DNA from: Lutibacter sp. Hel_I_33_5
Lineage (GTDB): Bacteria; Bacteroidota; Bacteroidia; Flavobacteriales; Flavobacteriaceae
Assembly: GCF_007827455.1 (NCBI RefSeq)
Contig: NZ_VISM01000001.1
Coordinates: 558,001-622,000 of the forward strand
Reading direction: 5' to 3'
Length of the DNA stretch: 64,000 bases
Every line of letters begins with the position of its first letter. Positions within the stretch are counted from its first letter, which is position 1. The notes under the pieces were generated by a model. That model did no database searches. It was not told the origin of the DNA and worked only from the letters and a program-made list of their open reading frames with translations. A program made the position numbers and the translations under genes. Below, in pieces: positions 44,501 through 51,318 of the stretch.

Positions 44501-46005
44501 TTTTCATCATCAATACTTAAATCACCATCAAAAAGGTTGTTTTGATATTGTCCGTTTGCTTTTATATTTTTATAAGAATAATCATTAAAATCTAACTGAT
44601 AAACATCACCAATAAAACTCGTATTAATGTTTTCTACTTTAAATCCGCTTCCATTTACATCTCCTTTTAAAGATACTTTTCCAAATAATGGATCGTTAAA
44701 AAACACACCAATATCAAAATTATTAAATTCTACTTCTCCGCTATATGCTGCGTTATCAATATCGTCAATATTAGTTAACTGCAAATCTGAAATTATATTT
44801 CCAATTTTAGAATCTACATCTAATGTTGCTTCTAAATAATCTGGTGTAATCTTAGTAATTCCTGATAAATTAAAATTCCCAAAACGTTTAAACTCTGTTG
44901 GCAATGCCTTACCCAAGAGACTTGGTAATACATTAACTAACTGATTATAATTTGCTGAAACTTTCTTTAAATTCCCATCAAAAATAAATCCTCGTTCATT
45001 GTTTAAAGCATTTACAAAAGCTAAATCGCCAATAATTTGCATTCCGTTTTTAGAATACATTCTAACATTATTTGCACTAAAATTATTAAGAGTTCCTTTA
45101 ATTTTTCCAGTAAAATTTAAAACATCATTACCTCCAATTTCGTTATATAATTTTCTAATGTCTTTTACAGAGAAGCTACTCTTTTTAAAATTTGCAGTTA
45201 AAACAACCTTATCATTAAAGTGTTGTAAATCTTCTCTTTTATATGAGAAATGGATATCAGCAGCCAATTTAGAATTTGGAGTTTGCAACGTAGTGTTGTT
45301 AAAATCCATAGATGTTTTTGTATACGTAAAATCTGATGTTAGATTAGTTACTTTTAAACCTCTATTATCTACAAAATACAACCCTCTTATTTTAGTAAAA
45401 ACATTAGGACCTTCTACTTTAAAATCTTGTAAAGTTCCTCCACCATTTTTAGCCTCAAACTGAATGGAGTCTTTCTTATTTCCATCCTTAAAAACAAAAT
45501 TTAATTTATCAATATAAATATTTGAAGTCTTTAATATAAAAGGCGTACTGATGCTATCTTTTGGTTTATCATCCTCAAAGCTATCAATAAAAACACTTAA
45601 ATTATCATTCTGTTCTCCTTCATAAGTTTTCATAACAAAATCTAAGCCTTCTATAGAAATACTTCCTAAATCTACTTTATTATCTAGAATATTTTTTGCG
45701 TTTAATATTGATGTATTAAGTTTATCTACAAAAATAAGCGTGTCTTTATGATGATCTCTTATTTCTAAACCTTTCAAAGTTACTTTTCCTAAAAAGGAAA
45801 AATCAACTTTTTTAATCACCAAGTTAGTACCAAAATCATTATTCAATCTTTCAGTAGCATACTTTGCTAATTTTGTCTGTACTAATGGTAAGGAAGATAA
45901 AAGACTTATAAGCAATAAAAAAAGCACTAGGTACTTTATTATTTTTAGTAGTATTTTGCCTATTCTTTTGATAACGATTATTTTATTTACAAAGATACTT
46001 AGCAA
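41533..46005 (-). CDS. tamB: Translocation/assembly module TamB domain protein
   Basis: 1490 aa. One N-terminal signal anchor (IIKYLVLFLLLISLLSSLPLVQTKLA), then AsmA/DUF490-like long beta-rich region of repeated filament segments, and the TamB C-terminal domain (about 1100-1490) with the typical GKVGVPVGSKTQSSVVGEVKVEV and a basic Lys-rich tail. TamB-like proteins span the periplasm and move lipids or assist outer-membrane protein assembly. It is longer than E. coli TamB (1259 aa), as usual in Bacteroidota. It diverges from tsaD. Confidence 0.92.
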   Translation of the reverse strand: MLSIFVNKIIVIKRIGKILLKIIKYLVLFLLLISLLSSLPLVQTKLAKYATERLNNDFGTNLVIKKVDFSFLGKVTLKGLEIRDHHKDTLIFVDKLNTSILNAKNILDNKVDLGSISIEGLDFVMKTYEGEQNDNLSVFIDSFEDDKPKDSISTPFILKTSNIYIDKLNFVFKDGNKKDSIQFEAKNGGGTLQDFKVEGPNVFTKIRGLYFVDNRGLKVTNLTSDFTYTKTSMDFNNTTLQTPNSKLAADIHFSYKREDLQHFNDKVVLTANFKKSSFSVKDIRKLYNEIGGNDVLNFTGKIKGTLNNFSANNVRMYSKNGMQIIGDLAFVNALNNERGFIFDGNLKKVSANYNQLVNVLPSLLGKALPTEFKRFGNFNLSGITKITPDYLEATLDVDSKIGNIISDLQLTNIDDIDNAAYSGEVEFNNFDIGVFFNDPLFGKVSLKGDVNGSGFKVENINTSFIGDVYQLDFNDYSYKNIKANGQYQNNLFDGDLSIDDENLKMNFKGLADLSSSIHKFDFDADIKHADLKKTHLFNRDSIAVLKGNIVLDADGNTLDDIVGKAIFKNISYTNLKKEYLFKEFRVSSSIKDSVKTIDVDSKDIVKGYLKGKFTFDELQPVAQNALGSIYTNYNPYPVQPHQFLDFNFTVYNQIVDVFFPKISVDNNTKIKGKIKADKNQLKLTLSSPKIVAYSNKIENLVLRTDNQNKLYNTHLTADKINTDYYKVSKLNLINRTENDTLYFKSIFKGTEKIRENYNLDFFYTINPEGKSVIGFEKSSFDYKHNTWQINPTKKYKNKVTFDLKNNEFDFSDFQLVSNQQKINFTGKLKGDNQKELTADLSNVALESFLPEIDSLALKGTLNGKVEFLQKDGLYKPEGLLEINDFEINKFKQGDLKLNIVGNNSLKKYDVNISLLRDEAKSIAAIGGLDFSSNTPTIDLEVFLEDFSLDAFSPLGQDVLSSLRGKASGNFTLKGFLGNPEMDGFLTLKDAGLKFPYLNADYDFEGDAVIGLQAQEFIIENTTLVDTKYNTKGKLSGNILHKDFDTWFLDLELETDNLLILDTQETEDSPYYGTGFIKGTAAIEGVTDKLNITVKGITQPNTLFVIPLKDVETVDSFDLIHFKSKETVVKDKQEEVAKEAFKGLSLDIELEVTKDAVAQVVIDKVYGSQLKGSGTGNLDIQINTNGKFDMFGTFNVDSGVYDFKLPGINKPFVIQKGGTISWDGSPFDANLDIVAFYKTKANPAVLLESFNTNRNIDIDLVTKITGGLFTSKQELDIQLPNVNPAIKSELDFVLNNNDVGEKNIQFMSLLALGSFVNPDKVNFDGNAAITGTASSAIAAAFSSLLNNPDSKLKLGVGYKQGRDNNDVASLNTDNQVDLNVSTKLGRNVIINGKVGVPVGSKTQSSVVGEVKVEVLLNDEGNFRAVIFNRQNEIQYSTEEEGYTQGVGLSYQVNFNSLSELLKKAGLKKKKKPAKKIKVLSKHKSLINQKKN

Positions 46006-46073
46006 GTATCAAAAATATTGCCAATACCTACAAAGAAAAGTCATTTTTAACGAAAATCTAACGTATTTATGAA

Positions 46074-46081
46074 TATTTTTG
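46074..46081 (+). promoter_or_regulatory. -7 box of tsaD
   Basis: TATTTTTG matches TAnnTTTG, 17 nt before the TTG start at 46099. Confidence 0.5.
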
Positions 46082-46098
46082 CATTCTAAAACATTTTT

Positions 46099-47127
46099 TT
46101 GAGCACAACTAAAACATACATTCTTGGGATTGAAAGTTCTTGTGACGATACGAGTGCTTCAGTAATTTGTAACGGACGTGTTTTAAGCAACATTGTTGCC
46201 AACCAAGAAGTACATTCTAAATATGGAGGAGTTGTCCCTGAATTAGCCTCAAGAGCACATCAACAAAATATTGTTCCTGTTGTGCAGCAAGCGATTGAAC
46301 AAGCGGGAATTGATAAAAGAGATTTAAACGCTATTGCGTTTACACGTGGTCCAGGGCTCATGGGATCTTTACTAGTGGGAACTTCTTTTGCAAAATCATT
46401 AGCAATGGGATTGGATATTCCATTGATTGATGTAAACCACATGCAGGCACATATATTAGCACACTTTATTATTGAAGAGGACAGTAAAATTCCACCTTTC
46501 CCTTTTGTTTGTTTAACCATTAGTGGCGGACATACACAATTGGTAAAAGTTTCAAATCATTTTGACATGGAAGTTTTAGGCGAGACAATTGATGATGCAG
46601 TTGGTGAAGCATTTGATAAATCTGCAAAAATATTAGGATTACCTTATCCGGGCGGCCCATTGATTGATAAATATGCGCAACAAGGAAATCCGAAAGCATT
46701 TACATTTACAAAACCTAAGGTTGGTGATTTAGATTTTAGTTTTAGCGGATTAAAAACGGGTATTCTTTACTTTATTCAAAGAAATGTAAAAGAAAACCCA
46801 AATTTCATTAAAGAAAATCTTCTAGACATTTGTGCTTCAATTCAGCACACAATTGTTGAAATTTTAATGGACAAGCTTAAAAACACAGTTAAAAAAACAG
46901 GAATTACCAATATTGCAATAGCTGGCGGTGTTTCTGCTAATTCAGAAATTAGAAAACGGTTACAATTAGCTGAAAAACATATAGGATGGATAACTTTTAT
47001 TCCTAAATTTCAATACACAACAGATAATGCTGCGATGATTGCTATTACTGGATATTTAAAATATTTAAATAATACGTATGCTGATGTTGATGTGACTGCA
47101 AAAGCAAGACTAAAAGTTACTGAATAA
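46099..47127 (+). CDS. tsaD: tRNA N6-adenosine threonylcarbamoyltransferase TsaD, TTG start
   Basis: 342 aa. Conserved ILGIESSCDDTSASV, the metal site VNHMQAHILAHF, CLTISGGHTQLV, DDAVGEAFDKSAKILGLPYPGGP and IAGGVSANSEIRKRL. It transfers the threonylcarbamoyl group to A37 of ANN-decoding tRNAs and is near-universal. The frame opens after a TAA at 46087-46089 and has no ATG before the conserved part; TTG 46099 is the only common start. Confidence 0.95.
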   Translation: MSTTKTYILGIESSCDDTSASVICNGRVLSNIVANQEVHSKYGGVVPELASRAHQQNIVPVVQQAIEQAGIDKRDLNAIAFTRGPGLMGSLLVGTSFAKSLAMGLDIPLIDVNHMQAHILAHFIIEEDSKIPPFPFVCLTISGGHTQLVKVSNHFDMEVLGETIDDAVGEAFDKSAKILGLPYPGGPLIDKYAQQGNPKAFTFTKPKVGDLDFSFSGLKTGILYFIQRNVKENPNFIKENLLDICASIQHTIVEILMDKLKNTVKKTGITNIAIAGGVSANSEIRKRLQLAEKHIGWITFIPKFQYTTDNAAMIAITGYLKYLNNTYADVDVTAKARLKVTE

Positions 47128-47130
47128 AAA

Positions 47131-47154
47131 AAAGCGAACTTTTCAGTTCGCTTT
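47131..47154. terminator. Bidirectional terminator between tsaD and Trx-like gene
   Basis: AAAGCGAACT-TTTC-AGTTCGCTTT, a 10-bp perfect stem between convergent genes, with an A-run before it for the minus-strand direction. Confidence 0.85.
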
Positions 47155-47174
47155 ATAATTTCACAATCCTTAAT

Positions 47175-47786
47175 TTATAAGGTTTTAATTGAACAACCAA
47201 TTGCTCTGGTATATGTTTTCTTAGGTTTTTTTCCTTGTAATAACGCATCTACTGCATCTTCAACAAAACGTTCAGAAACATTAGACTCATCTCTAGAACT
47301 ATCGTCAATTGCACCAATATACTCTACAATTAATTTTCCTTTATTTTTATTTAAAATATATACATGAGGTGTTTTTGTAGCTCCATATTTTGGATATACT
47401 TTTTGACCTTCATCCAATAAATAAGGAAACGTAAACCCTTTTTCTTTAGCTCTAACTTGCATCTTTTCAAAACTATCTCCTTTTCTTGCTGCTGGATCAT
47501 TTGGATTGATTGCAATTACAGGATATCCTTTAGTTTTATATTTTTTATCTAAAGCGATTAGTCGATCTTCATTAGAAACAGAATATGGACATGTATTACA
47601 AGTAAAAACAAGAATATATCCTTTTGCTGTTGAATAATCTGACAAAGAGATCATTTTTCCGTCAATGTTTTTAAGCGAAAAATCTGATGCTACATCTCCT
47701 ACTTTGTATCCTTTTGAATTATTAATAGTAAAAGCTGTTAATCCAGTAAAAACTAAAAGTACTACTAGTGATTTTAAAATTTTCAT
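47175..47786 (-). CDS. Exported thioredoxin-family / AhpC-TSA-like protein
   Basis: 203 aa. Signal peptide MKILKSLVVLLVFTGLTAFTI, then a thioredoxin fold with CNTCPYS as the redox site near residue 62. Other segments are DFSLKNIDGKMISLSDY and a peroxiredoxin-like PHVYILNKNKGKLIVEYIG near the cis-Pro. The CxxC is offset as in the family of Trx-like proteins with a CNTCPY motif. It lies 3 nt from the TlpA gene, so they form an operon. Confidence 0.9.
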   Translation of the reverse strand: MKILKSLVVLLVFTGLTAFTINNSKGYKVGDVASDFSLKNIDGKMISLSDYSTAKGYILVFTCNTCPYSVSNEDRLIALDKKYKTKGYPVIAINPNDPAARKGDSFEKMQVRAKEKGFTFPYLLDEGQKVYPKYGATKTPHVYILNKNKGKLIVEYIGAIDDSSRDESNVSERFVEDAVDALLQGKKPKKTYTRAIGCSIKTL

Positions 47787-47789
47787 AAT

Positions 47790-48314
47790 TTATATATTTA
47801 GGTGGGGGGTTAATTCATTTTCTAATGTTTCATAATCAAATGATTGCTCATAAAACTTTCTTTTTTTAGCATTATATATTAATGTAGCTGGCAACGCCCC
47901 CGTCCAATTATCTGCAATGTCTTTTATCCAAAATTGTTCATCCTTATCTTCAAAATGAATCACTTTAGATTGTATGTTATTTTTAATAATAAATGGTATT
48001 AATCGTTTTTTAACTTGTTTTGGAAAATCTAAACTCACCAAAATAACCTCAACGTTTTTATCCTTATAATTGGCATGTAACTTTTCAAACTCTGGCAATT
48101 CTTTCACACAAGGCGCACACCAAGTCGCCCAAAAGTTAATCACATACGTCTTATCATTCATAAGATGTAATAATGGCTTTAATTTTTCATAATTAACAGT
48201 TTCAATGGCTATAGAAGTAGCTACTTCTGCAATTTTATTTACTTCTTTTTTAGGTTCTGTTTTACAAGAACTTACAATAAATAAAACACTACATAAAAAA
48301 AGGAATGACTTCAT
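47790..48314 (-). CDS. TlpA-family thiol-disulfide oxidoreductase (lipoprotein)
   Basis: 174 aa. Lipobox in VLFIVSSCKTEP, then a TlpA/ResA thioredoxin fold with WATWCAPCVKELPEF (CxxC active site near residue 87) and the cis-Pro region GALPATLIY. It likely keeps periplasmic thiols reduced, for example for cytochrome maturation, but its partner is unknown. Upstream of the Trx-like gene. Confidence 0.92.
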   Translation of the reverse strand: MKSFLFLCSVLFIVSSCKTEPKKEVNKIAEVATSIAIETVNYEKLKPLLHLMNDKTYVINFWATWCAPCVKELPEFEKLHANYKDKNVEVILVSLDFPKQVKKRLIPFIIKNNIQSKVIHFEDKDEQFWIKDIADNWTGALPATLIYNAKKRKFYEQSFDYETLENELTPHLNI

Positions 48315-48376
48315 ATTTTATAAAATTAGTGATAAATTCTTATGATAAAAAAGAATTAACGAATGATTAACAGCTT

Positions 48377-49159
48377 CTAACAAAATATATCATTCAATAA
48401 TTTTGCTAAACGAATGCCTCCTTTTTGTAATTGCTGTCTTACAATTGGAAAATATACATATGAATATCTATAACGCAAATTCTCACCTTGCTTAACAGAT
48501 TTATATACTTTCTTAGTAATTTTATGAGTATCATACACCCAATCTATCACAGATCCTTTTTCAATCGCTTTGATTTGTTCTTTTGATAAATCTTCAGCAT
48601 TATTTGCCAATTCTAAATAACTCATGTTCCATTCCTCAATCATATTTTCATCCCAAACTCTGTGCAGATTCGTGCCTCTTTTAAACCATTGTACTTGTAT
48701 CGTATTTCCACCTTTATCTTCTTTCTGTCCAATATGCATCGGTTGATGTAAATCCCCCATAAAATGCACCAACATCTTTAAAAAAAAGCGTTTATCTTCT
48801 AAAGTACTATTTTTATCTTTTAACACATTTACACAGTGTGCTACCCCAGTAACTATATCTCCTTTTGGATTTTTTTCTGAAGTTTCATAACTTCCATCCA
48901 AAGGAAAATTCACATAATGCCATGGATAATATTTACTATATTTTCTATCGGATTTTATCTGATCTGCATACGTAGAAACAAATGCTAAACTTTCGCCTTT
49001 TAATAATTTATCAATCTGTCTTTTTGCTTTTTTAGTTAAATGCATTTCTGCAATTTTCCCAGTTGCTCTATGTCCAGTTGGGCCCCAAATATCATCTGTT
49101 GCAAAAGAACTTGAAGTAATGAATATATAACTCAAAATAAAGAGAAGACGAATTTTCAT
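48377..49159 (-). CDS. S1/P1-type zinc nuclease
   Basis: 260 aa. Signal peptide ending in SSSFA, then near the mature N-terminus a Trp (DDIWGPTGHRATGKIAEMHL) that in P1 nuclease is the first zinc ligand. Other ligands are in YADQIKSDRKYSKYYPWHYVNF, LVHFMGDLHQPMHIG and NLHRVWDENMIE. It cleaves single-stranded nucleic acids in the periplasm or outside the cell, probably for nucleotide or phosphate scavenging. It lies 62 nt upstream of the TlpA gene. Confidence 0.92.
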   Translation of the reverse strand: MKIRLLFILSYIFITSSSFATDDIWGPTGHRATGKIAEMHLTKKAKRQIDKLLKGESLAFVSTYADQIKSDRKYSKYYPWHYVNFPLDGSYETSEKNPKGDIVTGVAHCVNVLKDKNSTLEDKRFFLKMLVHFMGDLHQPMHIGQKEDKGGNTIQVQWFKRGTNLHRVWDENMIEEWNMSYLELANNAEDLSKEQIKAIEKGSVIDWVYDTHKITKKVYKSVKQGENLRYRYSYVYFPIVRQQLQKGGIRLAKLLNDIFC

Positions 49160-49215
49160 AAGAAAAAATTTTATGTATTAATTATTGCTAAAATATAAAA
49201 ATAAATGCATAAAAA

Positions 49216-49248
49216 TTTGGAAATATCAAAAATTAACTTATATCTTTG
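49216..49248 (+). promoter_or_regulatory. Promoter of SPFH/Arc operon
   Basis: TTTG at 49216-49219 and TATCTTTG at 49241-49248, spaced 21 nt. Both elements fit the Bacteroidota sigma consensus (TTTG...TAnnTTTG). This is the clearest complete promoter in the window, 35 nt before the ATG. Confidence 0.7.
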
Positions 49249-49283
49249 TGATATCATTTTAATATCATATTAAATTCACACTT

Positions 49284-50144
49284 ATGAAGGCAGAGAAAAT
49301 TATTAAACTCACAAACGGATACCTAATGCTAGTTATAGCTTTATTGTTGTTTTTTGGAGGTATTACATTATGTATAGTAAATGAAACACCAATCTATTTA
49401 ATCTCAGTATTTATAGGTTTTATAACATTCTTTGGATTTATTTTAGTAAATCCGAATACTTCAAAAGTAATTTTACTTTTTGGTAAATATGTAGGTACTA
49501 TCAAAGAAAATGGTTTGTATTGGGCAAATCCACTTTATAAGAAAAAAACGATCTCTTTACGAGCAAGTAACTTTGATAGCGAACGTTTAAAGGTAAACGA
49601 CAAACTTGGAAATCCAATCATGATTTCTACCATTTTAGTATGGCGAGTTACCAATACATATAAAGCAGCTTTTGATGTTGATAATTACGAAAATTTCGTA
49701 AGAGTTCAAACTGATGCAGCTGTAAGAAAGTTAGCAAGTATGTATCCATATGATAATTTTGCTGATGAAGGACATGCAGAAGACATCACTTTACGTTCTA
49801 GTGTAAACGAAGTAAGTGAAGCCTTAGAAAAAGAACTGGAAGAGCGTTTATCAATTGCAGGAATTGAAGTTTTAGAAGCTAGAATTGGATATTTAGCCTA
49901 TGCACAAGAAATTGCAAGTGCTATGCTAAAAAGACAACAAGCAACTGCTATTGTAGCTGCAAGACATAAAATTGTACAAGGGGCCGTAGAAATGGTAGAA
50001 ATGGCTTTAGAAGAATTAAACAAAAAACAAATTGTTGATTTAGACGAAGAAAGAAAAGCCGCTATGGTTAGTAATTTATTAGTTATTTTATGTGGTGATA
50101 AGGAAGCTTCTCCAGTTGTAAATGCAGGAACATTAAGCCATTAG
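49284..50144 (+). CDS. SPFH domain (band 7) protein
   Basis: 286 aa. Two N-terminal membrane helices (LMLVIALLLFFGGITLCIV, LISVFIGFITFFGFILV), then the SPFH domain (VILLFGKYVGTIKENGLYWANPLYKKKTISLRASNF, NPIMISTILVWRVTNTYKAAFDV) and a helical C-terminus (VSEALEKELEERLSIAGIEVLEARIGYLAYAQEIASAMLKRQQA). The family scaffolds membrane microdomains. It is first in a run of small genes ending in an Arc-like protein, a known association for this SPFH type. Confidence 0.92.
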   Translation: MKAEKIIKLTNGYLMLVIALLLFFGGITLCIVNETPIYLISVFIGFITFFGFILVNPNTSKVILLFGKYVGTIKENGLYWANPLYKKKTISLRASNFDSERLKVNDKLGNPIMISTILVWRVTNTYKAAFDVDNYENFVRVQTDAAVRKLASMYPYDNFADEGHAEDITLRSSVNEVSEALEKELEERLSIAGIEVLEARIGYLAYAQEIASAMLKRQQATAIVAARHKIVQGAVEMVEMALEELNKKQIVDLDEERKAAMVSNLLVILCGDKEASPVVNAGTLSH

Positions 50145-50145
50145 A

Positions 50146-50328
50146 ATGAATAATAAACAAATACTAGCAATTGGTATTGGTGTGGCATTAGGTACTTCTA
50201 TTGGTACAACAATTGGCGCTGTAACTAATAATATTGCACTAAGCACAGTTTATGGTTCTATAACAGGAACAATAATTGGGATTCTATTAGCTTTTACAAT
50301 ATTTAAAGACAACAAAAATTTAGAATAA
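50146..50328 (+). CDS. Glycine-zipper-like small membrane protein
   Basis: 60 aa, almost all hydrophobic with repeated Gly/Thr at i, i+4 positions (AIGIGVALGTSIGTTIGAVTNN, GSITGTIIGILLAFTIF), two membrane helices. It starts 1 nt after the SPFH stop, and its stop overlaps the next ATG by one base. It may oligomerise with the SPFH protein; unproven. Confidence 0.75.
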   Translation: MNNKQILAIGIGVALGTSIGTTIGAVTNNIALSTVYGSITGTIIGILLAFTIFKDNKNLE

Positions 50329-50486
50329 TGAAAGAATATAAAATAGTATCGCCAAAATTAGGATGGAAAAACAGAACTCAAAAGTATGAAGACCTTTTAA
50401 ATCAAAACGCTCGAGAAGGTTGGGTTGTACACTCAATATTTCAAAATACTGGTGGTATACTTTTTGAAAGAGATAAAAATAGATAA
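50328..50486 (+). CDS. DUF4177-like protein (52 aa)
   Basis: The product begins MKEYKIVSPKLGW and ends GGILFERDKNR. The core KYEDLLNQNAREGWVVHSIF is the DUF4177 pattern of E-x-x-L-N-x-x-x-x-x-G-W. ATG overlaps the previous stop (TAATG), and the next gene's ATG follows the stop by one base, so this small gene is embedded in tight translational coupling. Function unknown. Confidence 0.85.
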   Translation: MKEYKIVSPKLGWKNRTQKYEDLLNQNAREGWVVHSIFQNTGGILFERDKNR

Positions 50487-50487
50487 A

Positions 50488-50988
50488 ATGAAAATTTTTA
50501 AAGAAGAACAACGCTTTACACAAACTTGGCTTATAGCGCTGTTAATTATTAGTGTTATCGTTCCAATACTATTAATAACAAAAGAATATATGGAAGAAAA
50601 CTCAAGCATGACCACCAATGAGTTTTTACTAACATTAGGCGTTATTATTATTTCGCTTTCTTTTATTTTCTTTTTTAAATTAACAACTAGGATCGATGAA
50701 AAAGGAATACATTATCAGTTTTTTCCTTTTCATTTTAGACTAAGAACAATTCAGTGGTCAGGCATATCTAAGGCATATGTTAGAAATTATGATCCAATTG
50801 GAGATTATGGTGGCTGGGGATTAAAAGGTGGTGCTCTTTGGAACAAAGAAAAAGGGATTGCTATTAATGTTTCTGGAGATGTTGGGATTCAACTAGAACT
50901 AAAAACTGGAAAGAAATTATTGATTGGCACACAACATAAAGAAAAAGCAATACAAGTACTAGAAACTTATAAAAACAAAATTCAATAA
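50488..50988 (+). CDS. Membrane protein of unknown function in SPFH operon
   Basis: 166 aa from ATG 50488. A longer frame from 50425 would overlap the DUF4177 gene and is rejected. Two membrane helices (WLIALLIISVIVPILLI, FLLTLGVIIISLSFIFFF), then a beta-rich domain (TRIDEKGIHYQFFPFHFRLRTIQWSGISKAYVRNYDPIGDYGGWG) resembling bacterial PH-like membrane proteins. It may be a membrane partner of the SPFH protein. Confidence 0.8.
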   Translation: MKIFKEEQRFTQTWLIALLIISVIVPILLITKEYMEENSSMTTNEFLLTLGVIIISLSFIFFFKLTTRIDEKGIHYQFFPFHFRLRTIQWSGISKAYVRNYDPIGDYGGWGLKGGALWNKEKGIAINVSGDVGIQLELKTGKKLLIGTQHKEKAIQVLETYKNKIQ

Positions 50989-50990
50989 CT

Positions 50991-51053
50991 ATGATACGTT
51001 TCATTTTATTTATAATTGTATATACTTTTCAATTAATAGGATCATTATTATAA
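50991..51053 (+). CDS. Possible 20-aa hydrophobic micropeptide
   Basis: MIRFILFIIVYTFQLIGSLL followed by a stop, 2 nt after the preceding stop and 6 nt before the Arc gene. Its single membrane helix and tight spacing make translation plausible, but nothing else supports it. Confidence 0.35.
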   Translation: MIRFILFIIVYTFQLIGSLL

Positions 51054-51059
51054 AACAAT

Positions 51060-51224
51060 ATGGCAAAGAAAAAAGCATTTGCACTCCGCGTTAACGAAGA
51101 CATGATAAAGGCCATTGAAAAATGGGCTGCAGATGAATTTCGCTCTACCAACGGACAAATAGAATGGATGCTAATGCAGTCTTTAAAAGATGCCAAAAGA
51201 GCCCCTAAAAAGAAAGATGAATAA
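51060..51224 (+). CDS. Arc-like ribbon-helix-helix protein (54 aa)
   Basis: The protein runs MAKKKAFALRVNEDMIKAIE and then KWAADEFRSTNGQIEWMLMQSLKD. The strand KKAFALRVNE followed by two helices and the NGQIE turn is the Arc/MetJ ribbon-helix-helix fold. Such Arc-domain proteins commonly follow this kind of SPFH gene. It may regulate its own operon. A terminator follows at 51254-51274. Confidence 0.88.
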   Translation: MAKKKAFALRVNEDMIKAIEKWAADEFRSTNGQIEWMLMQSLKDAKRAPKKKDE

Positions 51225-51253
51225 ACCTCTAACTTTTTTATAAATTATATTTC

Positions 51254-51280
51254 ATGTCCAATTTTATTGGACATTTTCTT
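51254..51280 (+). terminator. Terminator of the SPFH/Arc operon
   Basis: ATGTCCAA-TTTTA-TTGGACAT, an 8-bp perfect stem followed by TTTTCTTTTTG. Confidence 0.8.
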
Positions 51281-51318
51281 TTTGTATCTTGGAGCATTAA
51301 AATTCAATTCAAATACAA

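Noticed and set aside
44999..45463. Plus-strand ORF opposite tamB (and similar ones at 43196-43510, 44627-44839)
   Set aside because: No family-like pattern, no start signals; shadows of the tamB coding strand.
50425..50487. Longer start of the 166-aa membrane protein
   Set aside because: It would overlap the DUF4177 gene; ATG 50488 follows that stop by one base.
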